Assembly: GCA_964526785.1 (NCBI GenBank)
Contig: CAZGMJ010000066.1
Coordinates: 1-29,437 of the forward strand
DNA length: 29,437 nucleotides
Reading direction: 5' to 3'
Source of the DNA: CAZGMJ01 sp964526785
Lineage (GTDB): Bacteria; Planctomycetota; Phycisphaerae; Sedimentisphaerales; Anaerobacaceae
Shown here: piece by piece, positions 1 through 6,655 of the stretch
Layout of the letters: the number at the start of each line of letters is the position of its first letter
How positions within the stretch are numbered: the stretch's first letter is position 1
The notes under the pieces: generated by a model
The model's input: only the letters and a program-made list of their open reading frames with translations
Told to the model about the DNA's origin: nothing
The model's database searches: none
Program-made: the position numbers and the translations under genes

Positions 1-417
1 ATTGTCGACGTATGCAAGGACCGGCAGGAAGAGCCCGAGTATCAGGGGATTTTGTCAACTCTATATCTGTGGTTGGGAGCGATCGACGAAATTGATGAGG
101 ATGTCAAAGACTGGGCAATGCTCACGGCGAGGTACATACGAGTGCATTGGTATGAAACGGGTTTGATAAAAGAACTTGCCAAGCATGTGGACAGGACGCC
201 GGAGAATGTTGGGGCCCTGTACATCGAGATGCTGAGTCAGGAAGTATATCCAGATTATGAGCGGCAGGATATTGAAAAGATTGTCATCACGCTGTACGAA
301 CAAGGGTGCAAGAAGCAAGCTGACACAATATGCAATATGTACGGAGAGGCAGGGTATTATTTCCTGAGGCAGTTCTACGAACGGTACAATAAAGGCCCAA
401 GTGGAAGAGGTGAATGA
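1..417 (+). CDS. C-terminal part of an unidentified protein (5' end outside window)
   Basis: The reading frame is open from the first base to a TGA at 415-417, giving 138 residues with no credible start, so this is the 3' end of a longer gene. The visible part is acidic and helical, with many Tyr, Glu and Asp (for example TLYEQGCKKQADTICNMYG and a YFLRQFYERYN end). It reads like an alpha-helical repeat or C-terminal helical bundle. I do not recognise a named family. It is visibly richer in A/T than the next genes: by hand count, 24 of 60 bases are G/C at 241-300, against 35 of 60 at 961-1020. That may point to transfer. Function is unknown. Confidence 0.7.
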   Translation: MVDVCKDRQEEPEYQGILSTLYLWLGAIDEIDEDVKDWAMLTARYIRVHWYETGLIKELAKHVDRTPENVGALYIEMLSQEVYPDYERQDIEKIVITLYEQGCKKQADTICNMYGEAGYYFLRQFYERYNKGPSGRGE

Positions 418-560
418 TTTACTGTAGGAGGATTGGGTTTCGGAACGGCGCAAAAACCTCTGGTAGCGTCGGCAGCAGCGGGTATCATGGTGTTGTCAAG
501 ACAGGCGGGCCGGGGTGGTTTTCCGGCCCGGGTGGAATGTGGTTTGGACGGCAACGGCCG

Positions 561-569
561 GGAGGTGAT
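561..569 (+). promoter_or_regulatory. Strong ribosome-binding site that fixes the start of the next gene
   Basis: GGAGGTGAT is a near-perfect Shine-Dalgarno sequence 6 nt before the ATG at 576. The same frame is open back to 414, but nothing upstream has a comparable site, so 576 is the start. Confidence 0.8.
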
Positions 570-575
570 TCGGTT

Positions 576-1478
576 ATGAGTGCGAGCAATGCGAATGCGG
601 CTGCGTTCGGCAAAGACATGCCGACGGGCAAAATCGGCAACCTGACGTTCGGGCGGCTGATGGCCGGCAGCAATCTGATCAGTCCGAACATGCACGCGCG
701 GGACCTGATCTACATGAACACCCTGGCGCGGCATTACAACACCGAAGAGAAGATTTTCGAGACGCTGGCCAAATGCGAGGAGCACGGCGTCAACGGCATC
801 GTGCTCAAGAGCCACAACTTCCGGCACATCCGCCTGTCGCGCTACTGGGACGACTGGGGCGGCGAGATGATGTGGCTGGCGGATCTGATTACGACGGATA
901 TCAACAAGTACCGGCGGGTGCTGGAGGAGCATCTGGAGCTGGGCGCCTCGGCGGTGTACCTCTGGGGCGGAGCGAGCGATATCTGGTGGCACCAGAAGAA
1001 GCTCAAAAACATCGTCCGGGCGTACGAGATCATGCGGGAGTATAAGGTGCCGGTGGGCGTTTGCGCCCATCGGATCGAGCCGATCATGTTCTGCGAGAAG
1101 GAGGGGCTCGAGCCGGACTTCTACATGAAGACGCTGCACCACGACAAGTACTGGTCGGCGCATCCGGAGCCGAATCGGCGGTTCATCGAGATGTACGAGG
1201 ACAATTCGCCGCGGCACGAGGAGTATCACGATAACATGTTCTGCCACAAGGCGGACGAGACGATTGCGTTCATGCAGGACGTCAAGGCGCCGTGGATTGC
1301 GTTCAAAGTGATGGCGGCCGGGGCGATTCGGCCGGCCGAGGCGTTCGCCTATGCGTACGAGAACGGGGCGGACTTCATCTGTGCGGGGATGTTCGATTAT
1401 CAGGTGACCGAGGACGCCGAGATTGCCAAGCGGGCCATCGCAGCGGCCAAGAACCGCAAGCGACCGTGGCGGGGTTGA
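576..1478 (+). CDS. Conserved TIM-barrel-like protein of unknown function
   Basis: A 300-residue protein starts at 576, behind GGAGGTGAT. The N-terminus (PTGKIGNLTFGRLMAGSNLI) resembles the first strand of aldo/keto reductase-like or sugar-isomerase-like TIM barrels. It is followed by conserved-looking, aromatic-rich blocks (YWDDWGGEMMW, YLWGGASDIWW, VGVCAHRIEPI, MKTLHHDKYW) and a C-terminal barrel end (WIAFKVMAAGAIRPAEAF, GADFICAGMFDYQV). From memory, similar proteins occur in planctomycete genomes without an assigned reaction. No signal peptide is seen, so it is probably cytoplasmic. His, Asp and Trp residues cluster as in a carbohydrate-binding active site, which is inference. It stands alone, with a convergent gene downstream. 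The coding call is secure and the fold is likely; no enzyme activity can be named. Confidence 0.85.
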   Translation: MSASNANAAAFGKDMPTGKIGNLTFGRLMAGSNLISPNMHARDLIYMNTLARHYNTEEKIFETLAKCEEHGVNGIVLKSHNFRHIRLSRYWDDWGGEMMWLADLITTDINKYRRVLEEHLELGASAVYLWGGASDIWWHQKKLKNIVRAYEIMREYKVPVGVCAHRIEPIMFCEKEGLEPDFYMKTLHHDKYWSAHPEPNRRFIEMYEDNSPRHEEYHDNMFCHKADETIAFMQDVKAPWIAFKVMAAGAIRPAEAFAYAYENGADFICAGMFDYQVTEDAEIAKRAIAAAKNRKRPWRG

Positions 1479-1571
1479 GTGCGCAAGGCGCAACAGGCGC
1501 CCGGACCGGCGGGACGGGCATCAGGGCCCGCGCAGCGAACGAAGCCGCTGCTCGACGCACGCGGCGGGTAG

Positions 1572-2075
1572 TTACGCCGGCGGCAGGTCTTTGGCGTAGA
1601 CGAGCATGTCCGAGCCGTCGGGCAGATAGCGTTCGATGCGGCCGGCGGGCGTGAAGCCCTGCGACTCGTAGAAGCCGCGGGCGCGGTCGAACGTGCCCGA
1701 GGCGTAGGTCTCGACCAGGAATCTGCGGAAGCCGCGCTCGGCGGCGAGCGACTGGACGGCGGCGAGCAACGCCCTGCCGTAGCCCCGGCCATGCACGTCG
1801 GGATCGACGGCGAACCAGGCCAACCAGACGTTCTGCGGCGGGCCCCAGATGTAGCGGTGCAGCCCGACAACGCCCGCGACCCGGCCGGCGCGGCGCCAGA
1901 TCAGGTACGTCCGGCCGTCGTCGATGCCGTGGCGGCGGCACGCGAAATGATAGTCCATCGTCTCGCGGGCCCACCGGCCTTCGTCCGGGTTCATGGCGCG
2001 GGCGATCAGATCGACGGCCGGCTCGATGTCCTCCGGCGTCATGGCGTCGAGGTTCAGCGCGTCAATCGGCGGCAT
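1572..2075 (-). CDS. GNAT family N-acetyltransferase
   Basis: A 167-residue protein of normal GNAT length. The acetyl-CoA-binding motif A is plain: LAWFAVDPDVHGRGYGRALL, with the HGRGYG loop at residues 95-100. The C-terminal part (GFYESQGFTPAGRIERY, about 135-151) is the usual beta4-beta5 region seen in this family. It should transfer an acetyl group from acetyl-CoA to an amine; the substrate cannot be told. No signal peptide is seen, so it is cytoplasmic. It begins 12 nt after the stop of the DsrE-like gene, with AAGGA as ribosome-binding site, so the two are probably one transcript. Confidence 0.88.
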   Translation of the reverse strand: MPPIDALNLDAMTPEDIEPAVDLIARAMNPDEGRWARETMDYHFACRRHGIDDGRTYLIWRRAGRVAGVVGLHRYIWGPPQNVWLAWFAVDPDVHGRGYGRALLAAVQSLAAERGFRRFLVETYASGTFDRARGFYESQGFTPAGRIERYLPDGSDMLVYAKDLPPA

Positions 2076-2087
2076 GGCTGCGGGTCC

Positions 2088-2513
2088 TTAGAAAGTGAGG
2101 ACTTTGCGGTCGGATTTGAGCATGTCCGAAAGCGGCCGGCCCATGCCCTTGACCTCGATGCCGAGATCGCGGAGGTCGTCGGCGACGCCGTACATGTCGG
2201 CGCAGACGACGCAGGCCTGGACGGTGACACCGTCGGTCATCATGGCCTTGACGGCCGACTGGAGCTGCTTGTCGGCGGCCAGCAGACGCGAGGACGGCCC
2301 CCAGACGATCAGCGTGACATCGTCGAACCAGCCGGCCTTTTTGGCGTTATGCGTGTACATGAAGCAGACCTTGTGCGCGACGTCCGGATCGCCGCTGGTC
2401 CAGACGACGGCGAGCCGGCTCTCGGAGGCGTCGGCTGCAAAGACGCAGGCGTACGATGCCAGAGCGATGACGGCGACGGCGAGGATGGTGATGCAGACGG
2501 TTGTGCGTTTCAT
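2088..2513 (-). CDS. Exported DsrE-family protein
   Basis: A 141-residue protein with an N-terminal signal peptide or anchor (hydrophobic residues about 7-24, ending ACVFAADA). The rest matches the DsrE/DsrF-like alpha/beta fold: a VVWTSGDPDVAHKVCFMYTH start, a VTLIVWGPSSRLLAAD strand-helix, and VQACVVCADMYGVADDLRDL, which carries the Cys pair (CVVC) where sulfur-relay DsrE proteins keep a cysteine. In this family that cysteine carries persulfide sulfur; whether it does so here is inference. The start is supported by AAAGGG 8 nt upstream and a promoter at 2559-2588. The GNAT gene follows in the same operon. Confidence 0.85.
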   Translation of the reverse strand: MKRTTVCITILAVAVIALASYACVFAADASESRLAVVWTSGDPDVAHKVCFMYTHNAKKAGWFDDVTLIVWGPSSRLLAADKQLQSAVKAMMTDGVTVQACVVCADMYGVADDLRDLGIEVKGMGRPLSDMLKSDRKVLTF

Positions 2514-2558
2514 GGTACGACCCTTTCAGAAGACCTTGTCGGATTCGGCTTTCCACCG

Positions 2559-2588
2559 ATTGTACGCCCTGCCGGACGGGTGAGGCAA
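2559..2588 (-). promoter_or_regulatory. Sigma-70-type promoter for the DsrE-GNAT pair
   Basis: On the minus strand, TTGCCT (2588-2583), an 18-nt spacer and TACAAT (2564-2559) form a good housekeeping promoter about 45 nt before the start at 2513. Confidence 0.5.
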
Positions 2589-2815
2589 GGCTCGAATGGA
2601 CCCGCGGCTCGCCACAGGCCGGTTTCAGGGGCGCTTCGCCCCCCGCCGTTCCATTCCGCGTACATCCAGGGGTCGAGGCCCGTTCCGCCCGGTCATGCGG
2701 GGTGCGCCTCGAGCGGGACAGGCAAGCTGCTGCGGAGAACGAACCTGCCACGCCACCACGAGTAGGGCCAGTCGTACGCCGGCGCTGCGCGGCCCGGCGT
2801 CCGGCAGATACAGAC

Positions 2816-2854
2816 ATAGGCAAAAGGAGTGTCAAAAGTGAGCATTTTGCCTAT
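2816..2854. repeat. Perfect 10-bp inverted repeat with 19-nt spacer
   Basis: ATAGGCAAAA at 2816-2825 is the exact reverse complement of TTTTGCCTAT at 2845-2854. It lies about 107-145 bases before the start of the dockerin/His-Cys protein. It could be a regulator's operator or a transcript hairpin. No T-run follows, so it is not a typical terminator. Confidence 0.6.
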
Positions 2855-2960
2855 TTGCGGTTCGATGGTTTCAGCGTAGTTACAAAGATGAATCGTGTCC
2901 TCCGATGTACCCAGAGGGCTTATCTGCAGAAGCGGCTTTGAGAATGAAAGGAGCAGGACC

Positions 2961-4925
2961 ATGAAGGTACGACATGTGTTGTTTGCGCTAATCGTCTGTG
3001 CAATTGGGGTCGGAGGAGCGAGCGGTGCGGAATGTCCGATCGATTGTCCGGGAGATTTGAACGGGGACTGCAAAGTGGATTTCCGGGACTTTGCGATTCT
3101 CTCGGGGAACTGGTTGAAGGACTGCACGCTGCCGCCCGCACTGCCGGTCCTGATGGTTCGACAGGCGGGAATGAGTGACGACCAGGCGGAGAAGCTGGCC
3201 CGCAATCTGAACATTCCGCCCCAGATGCTGGCGTTCGAGGACGGGATGGTCGGCTACGTCGATCCCGAGAATCTCCAGAAGATCCCGACTATGCCACTGG
3301 ACGATGGGGAACTGATGGCGGAGTTGCAGAAGGAGAGCGAGTTGGAGGAAGGCAGCGAACTGCTGTTCGAAGTGCTGGACATGGAAGAATTGCGAAAGAT
3401 CAAGCCGTTGTCCATCCCCGAGGTTGAGGACGAGGTTCTGGTTGGATTCAGTCAGGCGGGGGTCGAACTCGGCGAGATGACGTCGGAACCGAGCCATACG
3501 GTGTTCGAGGTCGTCGATCTGGGCGGGCAGTTGTTGCTGCCGGCGGTGCAAATGGATACGCACGTTAACGTGCAGATGTATTCGGGGGGTATACCGATCG
3601 TGGGGCCCGGCGCTCAGCTCAGCGCGTCGCTTGGCCCGGATGGCCGGACGACGCATCTGCACGCGGCTATTCGAACAGTGGAGCGAGGCGACCCGGTCGA
3701 GATCATGATGCCGGGGGATGCCGCACAACGGGCCTTTGCGGCATCGGGCAATCGCTTCATTCCGGAAGGTGATATGAAGATGGTGTACTACGCACCTCCG
3801 CTGTCTGAGAAGAACGTCCAGATGTTGATTCCGCACTACGATCTGGGCGGAATTCTGTATGGGCCACAGGGGCAGCAATCGAACAAACTGCGGAAGCTCG
3901 TGCCCGCTACGAACGATCGGCGGTTAGTGCCGCAGGTGAGTTTGCTGGCGGACGCAAGGGGCAGTCTTGTGGAAGCCCAGGCGAATGTGAGCGGCGGCGC
4001 CAAGCCCTATCGCTTCGAGTGGTTCTCGTCGTCGGTGGATCTCAAGGAGATACCGGACGATCAGGACCAAATCGAGTACAACGCCATGCCCCGCGAACAG
4101 AGCGGGCCGGAGACCGTGACGGTCAAGGTCACCGATGACAACGGCGTGATTGTGGAGGCCAGCGCGACGGTGCAGATCCAGTTCTTTGCGCTTCAAAACG
4201 TCCAAGGTGAAGCGATAATTCTGGTCGGCGGCGTTCGGGACTTCGGCGTCGAGCGAGCGGTTTCCGATCTTTGTGCGGCGAATCAGAGCGGTTTTATCAA
4301 TCGCTTTCTCGCCGACGGGGTGGTCAAGCGGTTCAACTGGACGGGCAGCACGGCCTGGGAGAACGACTTCAAGCAACCACCTGCAGGCGCCGACACGACA
4401 TGGGTGGACAACGCCGACATCGTGTTCTACTGCGGTCACGGTTACGGCGGAGGATTCACGTTCGAGAGCAATAATGACGACGGATATCTGACGTACACGG
4501 ATGCAGCGGGCGCGTGGGGGAACAACGATCTGGAATGGCTGTCCCTGTTGTCCTGTCAGGTTCTCAAGGATACGTACGACAGCAAGAAGTGGTATACGCG
4601 ATGGGGCCCGGCCTTCGATGGTCTGCACCTTCTGACGGGCTTCCAGACGAATGCCTACGACTGGCCCCATTTCGGCGGTCGGTACGCCTCATACATGCTG
4701 GGTCGCAACTTCGGCTTCGTAACAGTCAAACTTCCCGTTCGGGCCGCATGGTTTAAGGCGAAGAAGGAAGAGCAGCCCAGTTCAGTGCAGGCGGTTGTCA
4801 TGGGCGTGGTCGGTCCCGGCGGAGTACTCGGCGGGTACAACGACTATTTCTGGGGCAAGGGGCCTGTCAGTCCCGATCTGCGCGGCGGCAACATCCGCGG
4901 CTACTGGCGAATCGTGTATCAGTAG
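2961..4925 (+). CDS. Secreted protein with dockerin half-module, Ig-like domain and caspase-like (DUF6345-like) C-terminal domain
   Basis: A 654-residue exported protein. The start at 2961 follows AAAGGAG by 7 nt; the frame is open further upstream without a site. Residues 1-23 are a signal peptide. Residues 30-55 form one dockerin-like calcium-binding half-module (GDLNGDCKVDF.DFAIL) flanked by cysteines. A mixed domain follows, then a PKD/Ig-like stretch (about residues 323-415). The C-terminal domain (about 425-654) opens with ILVGGVRDFGVE, has FYCGHGYGGG with His493 and LLSCQVL with Cys532, and ends in a WRIVYQ strand. The HG...SC arrangement 39 residues apart is that of clan CD cysteine peptidases (caspase, gingipain, CHAT). 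I recall DUF6345 for such sequences but cannot verify it. The peptidase role is inferred. It heads a run of four exported proteins. Confidence 0.85.
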   Translation: MKVRHVLFALIVCAIGVGGASGAECPIDCPGDLNGDCKVDFRDFAILSGNWLKDCTLPPALPVLMVRQAGMSDDQAEKLARNLNIPPQMLAFEDGMVGYVDPENLQKIPTMPLDDGELMAELQKESELEEGSELLFEVLDMEELRKIKPLSIPEVEDEVLVGFSQAGVELGEMTSEPSHTVFEVVDLGGQLLLPAVQMDTHVNVQMYSGGIPIVGPGAQLSASLGPDGRTTHLHAAIRTVERGDPVEIMMPGDAAQRAFAASGNRFIPEGDMKMVYYAPPLSEKNVQMLIPHYDLGGILYGPQGQQSNKLRKLVPATNDRRLVPQVSLLADARGSLVEAQANVSGGAKPYRFEWFSSSVDLKEIPDDQDQIEYNAMPREQSGPETVTVKVTDDNGVIVEASATVQIQFFALQNVQGEAIILVGGVRDFGVERAVSDLCAANQSGFINRFLADGVVKRFNWTGSTAWENDFKQPPAGADTTWVDNADIVFYCGHGYGGGFTFESNNDDGYLTYTDAAGAWGNNDLEWLSLLSCQVLKDTYDSKKWYTRWGPAFDGLHLLTGFQTNAYDWPHFGGRYASYMLGRNFGFVTVKLPVRAAWFKAKKEEQPSSVQAVVMGVVGPGGVLGGYNDYFWGKGPVSPDLRGGNIRGYWRIVYQ

Positions 4926-5000
4926 GTTCCGACCATTGAGAAGCACGACATGATTGGAAGGTATGAGCCATGATGACCTTCTTTGACAGGAGATTGTACA

Positions 5001-6161
5001 ATGAAACGGCGATGGCGTAAGACATTGATCTCAACGGCGGCGCTGGCGCTTATACTCGGACTGCTGCTGCCTGTGAGCGGTTGCAACGACTATAAGAAGA
5101 TCAAGCAGAAGGCCGAGGTGCTGCAAGCTCTGCTAACGCAGATTCGAACCTTGAAAGATGACATCCTTCGCAAGATTAACACCCTGGCCGCACTGGAATC
5201 GCAGGACCCTGTGCCCGAGGGAGCGGTCCAGGCACTTAAGGTCGAAATCGCCAGCGAGCAGGCGGCGCTGAATAACTTTCGGGACAAATGGGACGAGGGC
5301 CTGGCCGAGGCGATCAAAGAGTTGAAGGAACTCGATGAAGACGACCTGGACGATGTTTTCGATTACATCAATGACAATTTCCCCGATCTTTCCGACATCC
5401 TGACGGGCTGGCTAAAGGGCCAGTTGGGAGTAAGCGCCAGTAATCTCGAGTCGGCAAGGGACACTGTGAGCAGCAAGCTGGACACTTTCGAGAGCATTAT
5501 GGTTCAGCAACAAGTTGCAACGGAAACATGGGGCAACGACCCCGTGCCTGCGGGCTCCGTGGAAATGGGCCTTGTGGCCGATCTGATCGTCCAGGGATAT
5601 CAGCTCAACTTCCACGAGGAAATGGAGGCTCTGGAGCAAGTCGAACAGATGTTCGCCGCTCAGGGCCCCATACCGGTGCGTGCGGGAAGTACGATTGACC
5701 GTTATGCCTTCTCGATCACGAATGGCATGCCGGAGGCCTTTGCGTCATTGAACGACGGCCCTCTCGGGCCGGGAAGCCACATCCTGTTGCAGCTTCCAAA
5801 GGGTTGGACACTGACTGCCCCGGCAGCGGTTAGTTCAGAGACCCTCGAGCTTGACGTCTGCGGAAATGATGTGGGCAGCAATACCGTGCGGATAGCAGTT
5901 CTGGCAGATGCGACTCCCACCGATCCCAACGACGCGATTGATATAGCAACCAACGGGATACGCGTACGGTCGCATCCAGGCGTCGTGGAGGGGGCGTACA
6001 CCGTGATGCCGGGCCGCAGCACGAGGACGTCCTTCCTCATATTGCCAACGGCTGACTGCACAAGCATACCGTTGCCTTCAGGCGATATCGACGGCGACGG
6101 GATAGTGGATTTCGGCGATTTTGCGATTATGGCACAACACTGGCTGGCGACGGTGTTCTGA
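5001..6161 (+). CDS. Lipoprotein with helical N-terminal region and C-terminal dockerin half-module
   Basis: A 386-residue protein starting at 5001 (AGGAGA at 4988-4993); an in-frame TTG at 4983 is less likely. Residues 1-28 form a lipoprotein signal, LLLPVSGC with Cys28. Residues about 30-170 are charged and helical, with coiled-coil character (KIKQKAEVLQALLTQIRTL, AIKELKELDEDDLDDVF). A beta-rich region follows (about 200-355). The last 26 residues (361-386) are a dockerin-like calcium-binding half-module, GDIDGDGIVDFGDF then HWL. Its predecessor carries the same kind of module at its N-terminus, so the two may use a common binding partner; this is inference. It lies 75 bases behind that gene and is probably co-transcribed. 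No enzyme motif is seen. Confidence 0.85.
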   Translation: MKRRWRKTLISTAALALILGLLLPVSGCNDYKKIKQKAEVLQALLTQIRTLKDDILRKINTLAALESQDPVPEGAVQALKVEIASEQAALNNFRDKWDEGLAEAIKELKELDEDDLDDVFDYINDNFPDLSDILTGWLKGQLGVSASNLESARDTVSSKLDTFESIMVQQQVATETWGNDPVPAGSVEMGLVADLIVQGYQLNFHEEMEALEQVEQMFAAQGPIPVRAGSTIDRYAFSITNGMPEAFASLNDGPLGPGSHILLQLPKGWTLTAPAAVSSETLELDVCGNDVGSNTVRIAVLADATPTDPNDAIDIATNGIRVRSHPGVVEGAYTVMPGRSTRTSFLILPTADCTSIPLPSGDIDGDGIVDFGDFAIMAQHWLATVF

Positions 6162-6391
6162 TGAACCGCAGGCACGGAGAGTTTGCCGGCAGACCGCTTT
6201 TCGAGGCGCTCTCTGCATAGTCGCGGTCCGTTGACGGACGGCGCGATGCAGGGGGCGCCCTCGGCAGCGTGAGATGGCCAAGCGACTGTGCCTCAAGACG
6301 CAGCGGGTCCCCTCGATGTGGAGAGGCCCGAATGCGGATGGTACTGTCCGTCCGTTACATATTGTTCTTTTGCAAAGTGAGGTTAACGTTT

Positions 6392-6583
6392 ATGGAAATG
6401 CTAAGGAGGTTCTTTGCCCTGGTCCTGATCGTGAGTGTGCTTGGACTTGGATCGATGGGTTGCAAGGAGACAAGCGAGCATCCATCATCCGAACACCCAA
6501 CGAACGAGCATCCGACGGAGGATGAGCCAACTGACGAGCATCCGACTGAGGAGCATCCGACGGAAGAGCATCCGACCGAGTAA
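6392..6583 (+). CDS. Tiny lipoprotein with EHPT pentapeptide repeats
   Basis: A 63-residue protein. A charged and hydrophobic leader (residues 1-23) ends in LGSMGC with lipidated Cys24. The mature part is almost only a repeat: EHP(S/T)x units at residues 29-63, with seven units if the imperfect DEPTD is counted. The start at 6392 has GTGAGGT 9 nt upstream; an ATG two codons later is an alternative. The longer in-frame extension upstream has no ribosome-binding site. Regular His and Glu with Pro suggest metal binding or an extended spacer on the membrane surface, which is inference. From memory, similar short EHP-rich lipoproteins occur in Phycisphaerae. It lies between two larger lipoprotein genes. 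Confidence 0.75.
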   Translation: MEMLRRFFALVLIVSVLGLGSMGCKETSEHPSSEHPTNEHPTEDEPTDEHPTEEHPTEEHPTE

Positions 6584-6655
6584 CAGGCAGAGAATTGACA
6601 TCGAGGCAGGCGGTCCATTTAGGAAGCGGACCGTCGTTCAAACGAAAGGCATGTT

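Larger units (their letters stand above)
2514..2960. other. Divergent intergenic region
   Basis: This 447-base gap lies between the leftward DsrE gene and the rightward dockerin-protein gene. It holds the DsrE promoter at its left edge, a perfect 10-bp inverted repeat at 2816-2854 and the ribosome-binding site AAAGGAG at 2947-2953. No tRNA or convincing small gene is seen, and the rightward promoter could not be identified. Confidence 0.6.

Noticed and set aside
375..1493. Leftward 372-codon frame opposite the TIM-barrel gene
   Set aside because: Arg/His/Val-rich antisense product with no family features, while the opposite strand has a strong start site and coherent protein.
2595..2941. Short overlapping frames in the 2514-2960 gap
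   Set aside because: All are Arg/Ala/Pro-rich, lack start signals and overlap each other on both strands.
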